DNA of 64,000 nt from Verrucomicrobiales bacterium (GTDB lineage Bacteria > Verrucomicrobiota > Verrucomicrobiia > Limisphaerales > J093): NCBI GenBank assembly GCA_024233215.1, contig JACKPW010000004.1:248001-312000 (forward strand), given 5' to 3'. The notes below the pieces were generated by a model. The model was given only the letters and a program-made list of their open reading frames with translations. It searched no databases and was not told the origin of the DNA. Shown in pieces: positions 9,270-18,277 of the stretch (its first letter is position 1; each line of letters begins with the position of its first letter). The translations under genes and the position numbers were made by a program.

Positions 9270-10877
9270 TCACCTGCTGTCGGGCACGTCCGCGCTGCTG
9301 GGCACCCGGCCGGTTGCAGGCGGGACGACTGCGGCGGAGTCCAATCTCGCGGGGGGGCCGGTCGGCAAATCCACATGAAAGCGGGTGTACTGGCCGGGCT
9401 CGGTCTCCATTCGGATTTCGCCTCCATGCTCGTGCACGATCCCGAGGCTGGTGGACAGTCCGAGCCCCGTCCCCTTGTTACGCCCCTTGGTGGTGAAGAA
9501 CGGCTCATACATGCGCTCTGCCACCTCCGGCCGGATGCCCTCGCCGTGATCCTCCACGGTCAACCGCACCCATGAGCGCCCGCCGAGAATGGGGACGGTG
9601 GCCGAGACACGCAGGAGCTTGTCCGGACTGCCCCCCGGATACCTTTCGTTCAGGGCATCCCGGCCATTCGTGAGCAGGTTCATCAGCACCTGCTGAATCT
9701 GCTGGCTGCGACACCAGATCACCGGCAGGGAGCTCGGCAGTTCCACCTGCAGCTGCACCCGGTCCCGCTTGATGATGGTACGCACCAGGGCGAGGGTTTC
9801 CTCGATGATCTCCTCCACGGGCGTCGGGCCATACTCCGCGGTATCCTGGCGGGCGAAGGTCAACAGGTTGCGCACAATATAGGCGATGCGGCCCGTTTCC
9901 CGCAGGATTTCGTCGGCATACTGCCCGGCCGCCCCGGTCTCGACCGTCTCGTCCTTGATGAGTTCGGCATAGTTGGCGATGCCCATGAGCGGGTTGTTGA
10001 TCTCATGGGCCACTCCGCTGGCCAGGTTGCCGATGGATTCCAGCTTCTGCTGCTGGCGCAACCGGGCCTCGACCTCCTGCCGCTCGGCCTCCTGACGGCG
10101 CTGCTCCGTGATATCCTCCGTCACCCCCACGCAGGCCAGATCCTGTTCCTGGGATTGGGACGCCTGGACAATCCGGGTGCGGGCGAACCGCACGCCGGCC
10201 TTCCCCGTGTTCACCCGGTATTCGCAGACGAACTCGTGTCCGTGCCGCACGAAGCTCTCCCAGCCGGCAAGCACCCTGGGCCGGTCCTCCTCGGCGACCA
10301 TCTGCCACCAGACACCCCGGGGCATGTCCGTGTGCTGCAGCCCGGCAATCCGCCGCCACCGGGCATTGGCCCGGAGCAAACGGCCCGCGCCGTCCGTCTG
10401 AAAGACCCCCACGGGTGCATGGTTGGCCAGGAGTTGGTGAATTGCCTCCCGCTCGCGCAGGGTCGCCTGCATCGTGAGCAGACGGCTGTTGTCCTGAAAG
10501 ATGCCCAATAGACTCACGGGCCCAAGCCCCTGGCGCAGGGCACTCAGACTTCCCACCACCGGGCGCAACTCGCCCTCACGCGTCTGCCAGGACAGGCGCA
10601 CCTCCGCGCGGGGATCCAGCCGGTCCGGATGCTCCAGCCAACGGTGCCACCGCCGGGCATGGGTGTCGGCCACCCAGTCCATGATGCGCCCCTTCGGCAA
10701 TTCCTCCACCGGCAGCCCCACCGCCGCCAACCAACTCGGGTTGGCATAGAGGATTCCACCATGCTGCCCCACTGCAACCGCCTGTTGGGCCAACCGATCG
10801 AACAACAGGGCCATCATCTCCACCCCCGCCCCCTCACCGTCGGGTACGCGCACCGCACTGGGTGGAAGCATGCTCAT
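9270..10877 (-). CDS. Soluble PAS-PAS sensor histidine kinase
   Basis: A 535-residue histidine kinase with no transmembrane segment, so probably cytosolic. Residues ~25-140 and ~145-270 are two PAS folds (ILYANPSWLAAVGLP; LLRANARWRRIAGL), the second ending in the usual PAC stretch. The dimerisation box is VAHEINNPLMGIANYAELI with the phospho-accepting His at residue 291. The ATPase domain has its N box (LMNLLTNGRDALNE), G1 (DHGEGIRPEVAERMYEPFF) and G2 (KGTGLGLSTSLGIV). No response-regulator gene adjoins it. It is on the same strand as, and 41 bases downstream of, the FadL-like gene, so the two may be co-transcribed. The signal it senses is unknown. Confidence 0.88.
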   Translation of the reverse strand: MSMLPPSAVRVPDGEGAGVEMMALLFDRLAQQAVAVGQHGGILYANPSWLAAVGLPVEELPKGRIMDWVADTHARRWHRWLEHPDRLDPRAEVRLSWQTREGELRPVVGSLSALRQGLGPVSLLGIFQDNSRLLTMQATLREREAIHQLLANHAPVGVFQTDGAGRLLRANARWRRIAGLQHTDMPRGVWWQMVAEEDRPRVLAGWESFVRHGHEFVCEYRVNTGKAGVRFARTRIVQASQSQEQDLACVGVTEDITEQRRQEAERQEVEARLRQQQKLESIGNLASGVAHEINNPLMGIANYAELIKDETVETGAAGQYADEILRETGRIAYIVRNLLTFARQDTAEYGPTPVEEIIEETLALVRTIIKRDRVQLQVELPSSLPVIWCRSQQIQQVLMNLLTNGRDALNERYPGGSPDKLLRVSATVPILGGRSWVRLTVEDHGEGIRPEVAERMYEPFFTTKGRNKGTGLGLSTSLGIVHEHGGEIRMETEPGQYTRFHVDLPTGPPARLDSAAVVPPATGRVPSSADVPDSR

Positions 10878-10918
10878 GTTCGCCGGGTCATCGCCTCAAA
10901 GGGGACGGTCGCGGAAAC

Positions 10919-12208
10919 TCAGAAGGAGAATCCGTACGCCGCCGATATCAGATGGACCGTGAAGGTGTACCGTCCCGCCACGGGACTCGGGGCCGGGATG
11001 GTACGCTCCTCGTAGAACACCGGGGCATAGGCCAGGTCGAGGCGATGCCTCCCGTGCCGGTACCCCACGCCGAATGTCACGGTATGCTGATCCGCGTCGG
11101 GAATCGCCGGGCTGAAGGTGGCATCCGGAACCGGCGTCTGGAAGAACTGGTAGCCCAGCCGCAGACGCCAGCCCCGTCCGACATCCCACGATCCTGCCAC
11201 CCCCGCCGTCACCGTGTCCCGCCAGTTGTGGACCTGAGTCATGAACGCCGGCGGCAACGGCAAGGTGGTCTGCAGGTCCAGCGTGTCGAACCGGGAAAAC
11301 TGCAGCCACTCCACGTTCGCCTCAACCCGGACGCATGGACACAACTCGATCCCGTACCCGGCCCCCACGATGGTGGGGAAGGCCATGCCGGTGGTCAGCG
11401 GCCCCGCCATCACGCCGCCCGGCACCCCGGGCACATTGTTCAGGCTCAGTCCCCCGGCATAGGTGACGTCCATGGGCGCCCGCACGGTCGCCGCCAGCCA
11501 GTGCGGACCGTAGGGATTCCACGTCAGGGCCAGATGACCACCGTAGCCCACGCCGTCCCCCTTGCCCCGGATCTCGCTGGCCGGCAGGCCGAGCAACCCG
11601 CCCATCTGACGAAACTCCAGCTCCGACCACATGAAATCCAGCCCCGCCCCCACCGAGAGCCCGGGGGCAAGCTTCAAGGCCAGGGTGGGGGCCACATCGA
11701 AGGTCTTGAGATCCACATAGTGGGGCGCCAGCGAAGCCAGTGCCCCACCATCACCCCAGTCAATCGACAGGCCGTAAGGAACCGTCACTCCCAAGCCAAG
11801 GGCCACCCGATCCTTGAGGACCGGCCCTGCGGCAAATACGTGGGGCATCGGTTTCCACGGATTCTCGGTCGAGGCCGTGCCACCGGCCGGGGACAGGTAT
11901 TCAACCGAGTGGTAGGCGAGTGTGGGCTCGAACGAGGCCTCCCACCGGTCCAGTTTCATCAGGTTGGCGGGATTGTGGGCCACGGCGGAGGCGTCATCCA
12001 CGAACACAATCCGGCCTCCGGACGTTCCCAGACCGGCGGTACCGATGGTCGGGCTGCGGAATCCCTCGGCACGCGCCCACGGGAGCAGCACCGTGCAGCA
12101 GGCCGAAGCCGTCGCCAGATACCGGGCGGCGGTTGGAGTGAAGGGACGCGAAGAGCGGGGGGCACCAGGCACCGGTTCCCCACCATGGAGGCGGCAGGCG
12201 GTCGTCAT
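10919..12208 (-). CDS. FadL/OMPP1/TodX-type outer-membrane channel
   Basis: Outer-membrane 14-strand barrel of the family that takes up long-chain fatty acids and other hydrophobic molecules. The ATG at 12208 is preferred over the longer open frame. The mature N-terminus carries the FadL hatch pattern (GTAGLGTSGG, then VDDASAVAHNPANLMKL, with the family's NPA motif). Alternating beta-strand segments fill the remainder, and the protein ends in phenylalanine (SAAYGFSF), as outer-membrane barrels do. The region before the hatch (residues ~1-46) is an atypical, Arg/Pro-rich leader, so the true start may be slightly inside. It is divergent from the PhcB-like operon and shares its 117-base promoter region, which may link lipid-signal uptake to that system (inference). 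Confidence 0.85.
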   Translation of the reverse strand: MTTACRLHGGEPVPGAPRSSRPFTPTAARYLATASACCTVLLPWARAEGFRSPTIGTAGLGTSGGRIVFVDDASAVAHNPANLMKLDRWEASFEPTLAYHSVEYLSPAGGTASTENPWKPMPHVFAAGPVLKDRVALGLGVTVPYGLSIDWGDGGALASLAPHYVDLKTFDVAPTLALKLAPGLSVGAGLDFMWSELEFRQMGGLLGLPASEIRGKGDGVGYGGHLALTWNPYGPHWLAATVRAPMDVTYAGGLSLNNVPGVPGGVMAGPLTTGMAFPTIVGAGYGIELCPCVRVEANVEWLQFSRFDTLDLQTTLPLPPAFMTQVHNWRDTVTAGVAGSWDVGRGWRLRLGYQFFQTPVPDATFSPAIPDADQHTVTFGVGYRHGRHRLDLAYAPVFYEERTIPAPSPVAGRYTFTVHLISAAYGFSF

Positions 12209-12325
12209 GCCCCGTGTTATTGCCTTGTCTTTGCGTCGATGGCAATTAAATCTTGTGCGAAGCGCACTGGTTGGCTTCGCCACGGGACCTGGGTGGCGGA
12301 GCACCTGCATCTGGGACTACACCCT
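12209..12325. promoter_or_regulatory. Shared divergent promoter region of the FadL-like gene and the Phc-like operon
   Basis: 117 bases between two divergent starts. On the + strand TTGCCT (12220-12225) and CAATTA (12243-12248) are spaced by 17 bases. On the - strand TTGCCA and CAATAA are spaced by 17 bases over the same stretch. Both are weak sigma-70 matches. The local AT-rich core (12211-12255) in otherwise GC-rich DNA supports a promoter here. No operator palindrome is evident. Confidence 0.35.
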
Positions 12326-13837
12326 ATGGCCGACACGATTGCCATTACTCCGGAGATATTTCAGGAACGTGACCTGCTGATCTCCTGCCGCAACAGCCAG
12401 GGGATTGACGTCCGGTCAACCCCCATCCGCATCACCCGCTTCAACGCGGTTCTCGAGATCTACAACCCCCACAGCCTCGTCCAGCTCTCCGAGGTGCTCG
12501 GGGACTTCCGCGTCATGCTGGGGGACCGGTGTGTCTATGCCGGCCGGGCCGTGGTGAGCAATCTGGTTAACACCGGCGTGCTGGTCCTGGCCGAGGTGAC
12601 GCTGGACGACGAGTCCTGGCTGGACGTGGACATCTTCTCCCCCGTGTCCCAGCCGGAACGGCTGCGGGAGGAGTTCGATGCGTTCATGGTCCACTGGGAC
12701 CGGATGCAGAGCATCAGCCCGGAGTTCAAGCTCGCGGTCGCGGACTTCCAGATGCTGCTGGCGGAGGTTCGCCGCTGGTTGGATCAGGTGGAACTCGGGG
12801 TTCGCTCCGAGCCGGGCGGGAAGCGGCACGAGATCGAGCGCAGCGTGTTGATGGGACTGGAAGGGCGCATCCTGCCGGAAATCGACCGCTGGGCAGCCCG
12901 GTTCGATTCCGCGGCGGACGCCGCCGAACCGAGCCTGCGACCCGCCTACCGGGCCTATGCCCGACGGCAGGTGCATCCGTTGGTGATGTGTTCGCCCTTC
13001 GTCTACCGCACCTACCACAAACCCCTGGGCTACGCCGGCGACTATGAGATGGTGAACATGATCCTTCGCGATCCCCACGAGGGGGCGACCATGTTCGCGA
13101 AGATGGTGAATGTCGTGTTCCTCCGGAACCCCCCGGCCGAGGCGCACCGAAACCGCATCGACCACCTGCTCAGGCGCCTGCAACACGAGTGTCGCCAGGC
13201 CAGCGCCGCGGGCCGCCGCGCCCGCATTCTCAACCTCGGCTGCGGCCCGGCCCGGGAGGTCCAGCGGTTCATCCAGGAGGACGAGCTTTCCAATCACGCG
13301 GATTTCACCCTGCTGGACTTCAACGCGGAAACCCTCGAATACACCGGCGGACTCCTGCGGGACCTCAAGGAACGACACCACCGCGAGATCAATGTCGGGA
13401 TCGAGCAGAAATCCATCAACCAGCTCCTGAAGGACTCCCTGCGGGTGGACGTCGCCTCCCCGGCACGTGACGGCTACGACTTCATCTATTGCGCCGGGCT
13501 GTTCGACTACGTCTCCGACCGCGTGTGCCGCCGGCTCACCGAGCTGTTCTACAGTCTGCTGGCGCCGGGAGGCTCGTTGCTGGTCACGAATGTGGACGCC
13601 GCCAAGCCGTTTCGATACTCGATGGACTACATCCTCGAATGGCACCTGATCTGCCGGAACCGGCAGCAAATGGAGGACCTGGTGCCGGTCGCCCCGGGGA
13701 AGCCGGTCTGGAATCTCGCGGCCGACCCCACCGGCGTGAACCTCTTTCTGGAGGTGCAGCGCCCCGTGACCCCGGCGGGAACCTCCGAAAAGGCGGGTGG
13801 AAGTCGGACATCACGACCCCAGGCCGTCTCCCTTTAA
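12326..13837 (+). CDS. PhcB-like SAM-dependent methyltransferase (3-hydroxy fatty acid methyl ester synthase family)
   Basis: The 503-residue product matches the family annotated as extracellular-factor (3-hydroxypalmitate methyl ester) biosynthesis protein, whose known member PhcB makes the Ralstonia quorum signal. Residues 1-110 form a PilZ-like beta domain (ITRFNAVLEIYNP, VVSNLVNTGVLVLAEVTL). A helical middle part follows, with the family block KPLGYAGDYEMVNMIL. A class I methyltransferase domain begins near residue 298 with ARILNLGCGPAREVQ (motif I), then FTLLDFNAETLEY and YDFIYCAGLFDYVSD. I chose the ATG at 12326: the same frame is open far upstream but antisense to the FadL gene. Its stop overlaps the next start by one base (TAATG), so it is translationally coupled to a hybrid kinase. 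The actual product (3-OH-fatty-acid methyl ester or another) is an inference from family and operon. Confidence 0.75.
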   Translation: MADTIAITPEIFQERDLLISCRNSQGIDVRSTPIRITRFNAVLEIYNPHSLVQLSEVLGDFRVMLGDRCVYAGRAVVSNLVNTGVLVLAEVTLDDESWLDVDIFSPVSQPERLREEFDAFMVHWDRMQSISPEFKLAVADFQMLLAEVRRWLDQVELGVRSEPGGKRHEIERSVLMGLEGRILPEIDRWAARFDSAADAAEPSLRPAYRAYARRQVHPLVMCSPFVYRTYHKPLGYAGDYEMVNMILRDPHEGATMFAKMVNVVFLRNPPAEAHRNRIDHLLRRLQHECRQASAAGRRARILNLGCGPAREVQRFIQEDELSNHADFTLLDFNAETLEYTGGLLRDLKERHHREINVGIEQKSINQLLKDSLRVDVASPARDGYDFIYCAGLFDYVSDRVCRRLTELFYSLLAPGGSLLVTNVDAAKPFRYSMDYILEWHLICRNRQQMEDLVPVAPGKPVWNLAADPTGVNLFLEVQRPVTPAGTSEKAGGSRTSRPQAVSL

Positions 13838-16635
13838 TGGTGGAGCAGGAGCACAACATCACCACCGCCGCCGCCTTCGCGGAGCACGAACGCACGCAGG
13901 GTGCGGCCCGCTTGAAAGTGGGCTGTTACCTCGTCCTGGTCCTGCTGCCGGCCGGGGCCATCGTCGATTATTTCGTCTACCACCAGCACTGGTTGCCGTT
14001 CCTGGTGATCCGCCTCCTGTTTTCCGGGTTGGTCATCCCGCTGGCCTGGCTGTTCCATCGGCCGGCCGGCGCCAGGCACTTCGAAGTGCTGAGCCTGCTC
14101 GTGGCCGTGCTGCCTGCCGCGGCCATCTGCGTCATGCTGTTCCAACTCGGCAAGGACGGCGCCACCTCCCCGTACTATGCCTCCCTGAACCTGATCATGC
14201 TGGCGATTGCGCTCATCGCCCAGTGGAACGGCCGCCAAAGCATGGTTGCCGCCACCCTGCTCATCGGCATGTACGCGGTCTCCGCCTGGCTCCCCAACGC
14301 CCGCCACGGCGCCGAAGCGAACACCGACATCCCGAAACCCGGCATTCACGCCGGTGATCAGGCCCGAACCGAGGGAGCCCCCCCCGGCGAGGCGAAGACG
14401 GACATCTCCGATGGGATCTTCCTCAGCAACCTCTGGTTCATGGCCCTCACCGGCATCATCACCGTCGTGGGCAGCGACCTGAGCCACCGGCTCCGGTTCC
14501 GGGAATTCCAGTCCAACCGCGAGCTCGAGAAAAGCCGGGCCGAACTCAAGACCAGCTATGAACAGTTGCGGAAGCTGGACGACATGAAGGGCGAGTTCTT
14601 CGCCAACATCAGCCACGAACTGCGCACGCCGCTCACCCTGCTGCTCGGGCCACTGGAAAGCCTGCTCCAGTCCGAGGCAGCCTCCGACCCGAGAACCCGT
14701 CAGACCCTGGAGACCATGCGCGACAACGGCATGCGCCTCCTGAAGCTGATCAACGACCTGCTCGACCTCGTCCGCCTGGACGCCGGGGAACTGAAGTTGC
14801 ACCGGCGCGCCGTCGATATGGACTCCTTCCTCCGGGGCATCCTCAAGTCCGTCCAGCCGACGGCGCAGGATCGCGGCATCGAGACCACCTGCCGGGTCGA
14901 CGAAGACCTCCCGCCCATCCACGCGGACCCGGACAAGCTGGAAAAGGTCTTCCTCAACCTCGTCTTCAACGCCCTGAAGTTCACCGGAGCCGGGGGGGAG
15001 ATCGAGGTCAGTGCGCACCGCGACAACTCCGATGTCCGGATCGAGGTCCGGGACACCGGAATGGGCATTGCCCCGGAGAATCTGCGGCACCTTTTCAGCC
15101 GGTTCTGGCAGGCGGATTCCGCCAGTAACCGCAAGTTTCAGGGGGCCGGAATCGGCCTGGCGCTCGTCAAGGAACTGGTACGGGCGCACGACGGCGACGT
15201 CGAAGCCACCAGCGTTCAGGGGAAAGGCACCACCATGCACGTCCGGCTGCCTGTGGGCAACCCGCCGGCTGCGGAACCCACGCCGCCAGCGGATACCGGG
15301 CCGGCAACGGACGACGGCACAGAGCCGGCAACGGACAACCAGGCCGCATGGCTCAACCGCCTCTACCGTCGGGCGGACCTGTATGCCAGCGTCACGCCCC
15401 TGCGGGCCTCGGCCCTCGATCTGAACGTGCCCACCCGGTCCAAACGGTCGCGGGTTCTGGTGGTCGACGACGAACCGGAGATTCTGCGCTTCATCAAGAT
15501 GGAGCTGGAGGACCAGTACGCTGTGATCGAGGCGGCCGACGGCAGCCAAGCACTGACCCTCGCGGCGCAATTCCTGCCGGACGTGATCGTCTGCGACCTC
15601 ATGCTCCCGGAGAAGGACGGCATGACGGTCTGTCGGGAGCTGCGTGGACGCACCTCCACCAAGGCGTTGCCGCTGCTGATGCTCACTGCGCGCGCCGACG
15701 ACGCGACCATGCTGCGCGCGCTTGAGGCGGGGGCCAACGATTTCCTGGCCAAGCCGTTCTCCGTGGCGGAACTGCGCGCCCGGGTCAACAGCCTGTGCGA
15801 GCATCACCGGCTGCAACGCACCCTCGCCGAGAACAACCGCCGTCTGGAAGGCACGATCGAGCAGTTGAAGGAAACCGAGACCCAGCTGGTCCAGGCGGAG
15901 AAACTGGCGTCCCTCGGCCGCATGAGCGCCGGCATCATCCACGAGATCAACAATCCGCTGAACTTCTCCCTGACCGCGCTGGACTGGCTCGGCAATGCCG
16001 CCGGGAAACTCGCCCCCGAGGACGAGGCGGACTTCAACGACACGCTCAAGGACATCCGGGACGGGCTGAAACGCGTCTCGGTCATCGTCGGCGACCTGCG
16101 CACCTTCACCCACCCGCAGGGAGGCGAGTTGTCCATGGTCAGCGTCCACCAGAGCGCCGGGACCGCCCTGCGTTTTCTGACGGCGGAGTGGAAGGACAAG
16201 GTGGACATCCGGAACGAGATTCCCGAGGATTTCCTGGTTCCTGCCGTGAGCAACCGCCTGATGCAAGTGCTCCTGAACCTGCTGCAAAACTCCCTCGACG
16301 CCCTGCGTTCCCAGCCCGCGGGAGCCGAGCCGCCGCAGATCCGGCTGACTGCCGCCGTCGAGGGGGACACCCGAGTGGTCTCCGTCCGCGACAATGGCCC
16401 CGGCATCCCGGAACACCATCTTGCGAAGGTCTTCGACCCCTTCTTCACCACCAAGGACGTCGGCCAGGGCACGGGCCTCGGCCTGAGCATCTGCTACCGT
16501 CTGCTGGGCGACTTTGGCGCCCGGTTGACCGTCGACAGCGAGGTGGGCCGCTACTGCGAGTTTAGAATCATCTTTCCTGCGTCCCTGCCGAGGAGCCGGG
16601 ACGCGCACAACCCCGAGCCTCAATCTGTTGCATGA
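13837..16635 (+). CDS. Six-TM hybrid sensor kinase, HK-receiver-HK (PhcS-like position)
   Basis: A 932-residue membrane kinase. About six transmembrane segments lie in residues 27-221, with no large extracytoplasmic domain, which suits sensing of a membrane-soluble ligand. Kinase module 1: ANISHELRTPLTLLLGPLES with His at residue 260, then N box, DTGMGIAPENLRHLFSRF and GAGIGLALVKEL. A receiver domain follows (RVLVVDDEPEILRFI, phospho-acceptor Asp587 in CDLMLPEKDG, Lys in LAKPFS). Kinase module 2: SAGIIHEINNPLNFSLTALD with His at residue 702, then DNGPGIPEHHLAKVFDPFF and GTGLGLSICYRL. It begins inside the stop of the methyltransferase gene, and its own stop overlaps the next start (ATGA). By position it corresponds to PhcS in the Ralstonia phcBSRQ operon, but it is larger and carries a second kinase. 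Confidence 0.88.
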   Translation: MVEQEHNITTAAAFAEHERTQGAARLKVGCYLVLVLLPAGAIVDYFVYHQHWLPFLVIRLLFSGLVIPLAWLFHRPAGARHFEVLSLLVAVLPAAAICVMLFQLGKDGATSPYYASLNLIMLAIALIAQWNGRQSMVAATLLIGMYAVSAWLPNARHGAEANTDIPKPGIHAGDQARTEGAPPGEAKTDISDGIFLSNLWFMALTGIITVVGSDLSHRLRFREFQSNRELEKSRAELKTSYEQLRKLDDMKGEFFANISHELRTPLTLLLGPLESLLQSEAASDPRTRQTLETMRDNGMRLLKLINDLLDLVRLDAGELKLHRRAVDMDSFLRGILKSVQPTAQDRGIETTCRVDEDLPPIHADPDKLEKVFLNLVFNALKFTGAGGEIEVSAHRDNSDVRIEVRDTGMGIAPENLRHLFSRFWQADSASNRKFQGAGIGLALVKELVRAHDGDVEATSVQGKGTTMHVRLPVGNPPAAEPTPPADTGPATDDGTEPATDNQAAWLNRLYRRADLYASVTPLRASALDLNVPTRSKRSRVLVVDDEPEILRFIKMELEDQYAVIEAADGSQALTLAAQFLPDVIVCDLMLPEKDGMTVCRELRGRTSTKALPLLMLTARADDATMLRALEAGANDFLAKPFSVAELRARVNSLCEHHRLQRTLAENNRRLEGTIEQLKETETQLVQAEKLASLGRMSAGIIHEINNPLNFSLTALDWLGNAAGKLAPEDEADFNDTLKDIRDGLKRVSVIVGDLRTFTHPQGGELSMVSVHQSAGTALRFLTAEWKDKVDIRNEIPEDFLVPAVSNRLMQVLLNLLQNSLDALRSQPAGAEPPQIRLTAAVEGDTRVVSVRDNGPGIPEHHLAKVFDPFFTTKDVGQGTGLGLSICYRLLGDFGARLTVDSEVGRYCEFRIIFPASLPRSRDAHNPEPQSVA

Positions 16636-17894
16636 ACAACATCTACGACTACAAACGGTTTGCCATCCTCTACGTGGACGACGAGGAGATGTCCCTGAAG
16701 TACTTCCGCAAGTCCTTCGAGAACACCTTCCGCATCTACACCGCCACCAATGCGACGGAGGGCTTCGCCACGCTGCAGGATCATCAGGAGGAAATCGGCA
16801 TCCTCATGACGGACCAACGGATGCCCGGGGAACAGGGAGTGCAGCTGCTCGAACGGGCCCGGCGACTGCAACCCCGCATCATCCGCATTCTGGCCACCGC
16901 GTTCACCGACCTGGAGGCCGCCATCGCCGCCGTCAATTCCGGCGCCATCTACAAGTACGTCACCAAACCATGGGACGTCCCGGAACTGCAGACCACCCTC
17001 AAGCGCAGCCTCGAGTTCTTCATGGTGCAGCTCGAACGCGACCTGCTGCTGCGCGAGAAGCTCTCCAGCCTCCACCGCATGCTGATCGCCGACCGCATTC
17101 TCAGTCTCGGCGTCCTGGCCAGCGGCCTGCGCCAGCGCATGCGCGGCACCCTGGACGCCGCCCGCCGTTTCCTGGACCTCGCCCCTTCCATGCTGGAGCG
17201 CGAACAGGTCGAACTGGACCAGCTCCGCAACCCCGCCTTCTGGCAGGATTACCACCGCCATGTGCGCTCCCAAATCCAGATGATCATGGGCCTTCTGGAG
17301 AACCTGGCCGAAAGCTCCGGCCCCGAATCCAGCTCGAACATCACGGTGAGCCTCCATACCGTGGCGGCCCAGGTGGTGGAACGTATGGCTCCCAAGCTCG
17401 ACGAGGCCCAACTCCACGTCGTCAACGACATTCCCGAGGACCTGCCCCTGCTCCGGGTGGACCCCCAGCAGTTCCCCCGGATGTTCGAGCTGTTGCTGCA
17501 CGACCAGATCCTCTGTCTCGAGGAGGACTCCGAGGTACGGTTTGACGCTTCCCTGATCAAGGATGAAACCGGCCGGCCGTTGGAGATCGAACTCCGAATC
17601 AGCGACGACGGACCGGGCCTGCCGGGCGACCTGGTCCTGTCTGTCCTGGATCCCCTGGTCGACCGCAGCAGCAAGGCCAACGACATGGGCATCCACCTCA
17701 TGGCCTGCTACTTCATCGTGTACCACCACGGCGGTCGGATTCGGGTGGACCAGTCCGCGGACAAGGGCGTCTGCTACACGATCACCCTGCCGCTTGAATC
17801 CGCCGAACCCCACGCCGACGTGGAAGGGGAGGAATTCCTCATCCGCGCCATGACCAACGAACGCCTCTGGGAACGTCTGCTCGCGGGGGTTTAG
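16632..17894 (+). CDS. Receiver protein with degenerate histidine-kinase output domain (PhcR/PhcQ-like)
   Basis: 420 residues. The N-terminal receiver domain is intact: ILYVDDEEM, phospho-acceptor Asp61 in MTDQRMPGEQG, the conserved Thr/Ala segment RILATAFTD, and Lys in YVTKPWD. Instead of a DNA-binding domain it has a kinase-like region. The position where a dimerisation His is expected reads LASGLRQRMRGTLDA, with no His. The ATPase N box (FELLLHDQILCL) lacks the usual Asn, while SDDGPGLPGDL (G1) and a KANDMGIHLMACYF (G2-like) segment remain. It is therefore probably a pseudokinase that binds a partner rather than phosphorylating. Ralstonia PhcR/PhcQ have the same unusual receiver-plus-kinase layout. 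It overlaps the kinase gene by 4 bases and converges, with a 4-base overlap, on the TfoX-N gene. Confidence 0.82.
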   Translation: MNNIYDYKRFAILYVDDEEMSLKYFRKSFENTFRIYTATNATEGFATLQDHQEEIGILMTDQRMPGEQGVQLLERARRLQPRIIRILATAFTDLEAAIAAVNSGAIYKYVTKPWDVPELQTTLKRSLEFFMVQLERDLLLREKLSSLHRMLIADRILSLGVLASGLRQRMRGTLDAARRFLDLAPSMLEREQVELDQLRNPAFWQDYHRHVRSQIQMIMGLLENLAESSGPESSSNITVSLHTVAAQVVERMAPKLDEAQLHVVNDIPEDLPLLRVDPQQFPRMFELLLHDQILCLEEDSEVRFDASLIKDETGRPLEIELRISDDGPGLPGDLVLSVLDPLVDRSSKANDMGIHLMACYFIVYHHGGRIRVDQSADKGVCYTITLPLESAEPHADVEGEEFLIRAMTNERLWERLLAGV

Positions 17895-18277
17895 GAACTC
17901 CCCCCGGAGCCAGCCCCTGTTTTAACGCATTTGCGGCCCGGACGGCTCTTGCGGATCGCCGCCGCCAGAGCGGCCCTGGCCCATTCGCACAAGCCATCGC
18001 GGTCGTCCAATACCACCGGGGGCACGGTCCAGTACGGCATTGCCGCCGAACGACCGGCCTTGTCCGGAAACGGGCGGAAGGCGTGGCATCCGGCCGCCTC
18101 ATGCCGGGATCGGTTGATCGCATCCACCCGCAGATAGAGTTCATCCTCCGCGATCAAGCCAAACATGCGGCCGTCAAGGTAGAGCCCCGCGCCTCCAAAC
18201 ATCCGCCGGGCAGTCACCTCGCCCAGGCCCTGCAACTGGTCCACAACGAAGTCCAGATACCCCTGGGTCACACTCAC
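17891..18277 (-). CDS. TfoX N-terminal-domain protein
   Basis: A small (128 residue) cytosolic protein. It matches the TfoX/Sxy N-terminal domain: YLDFVVDQLQGLGEVTARRMFGGAGLYLDGRMFGLI, then a YLRVDAINRS strand and PFPDK / MPYWTVPP blocks (quoted motifs overlap family positions 5-85). It lacks the TfoX C-terminal domain. In gamma-proteobacteria full-length TfoX activates competence genes; stand-alone N-terminal domains are widespread and of unknown role, so no competence function should be inferred. Its start overlaps the stop of the YjbQ gene by 4 bases (ATGA), so they form a two-gene operon. Confidence 0.85.
   Translation of the reverse strand: MSVTQGYLDFVVDQLQGLGEVTARRMFGGAGLYLDGRMFGLIAEDELYLRVDAINRSRHEAAGCHAFRPFPDKAGRSAAMPYWTVPPVVLDDRDGLCEWARAALAAAIRKSRPGRKCVKTGAGSGGSS

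Noticed and set aside
10862..12325. N-terminal 488 codons in frame with the PhcB-like methyltransferase
   Set aside because: Antisense to the FadL gene, and low-complexity; the family homology begins at the ATG at 12326.
13834..16623. A 929-codon open frame on the minus strand
   Set aside because: Antisense to the hybrid kinase gene, which has all kinase and receiver motifs; no family is recognisable in the antisense protein.
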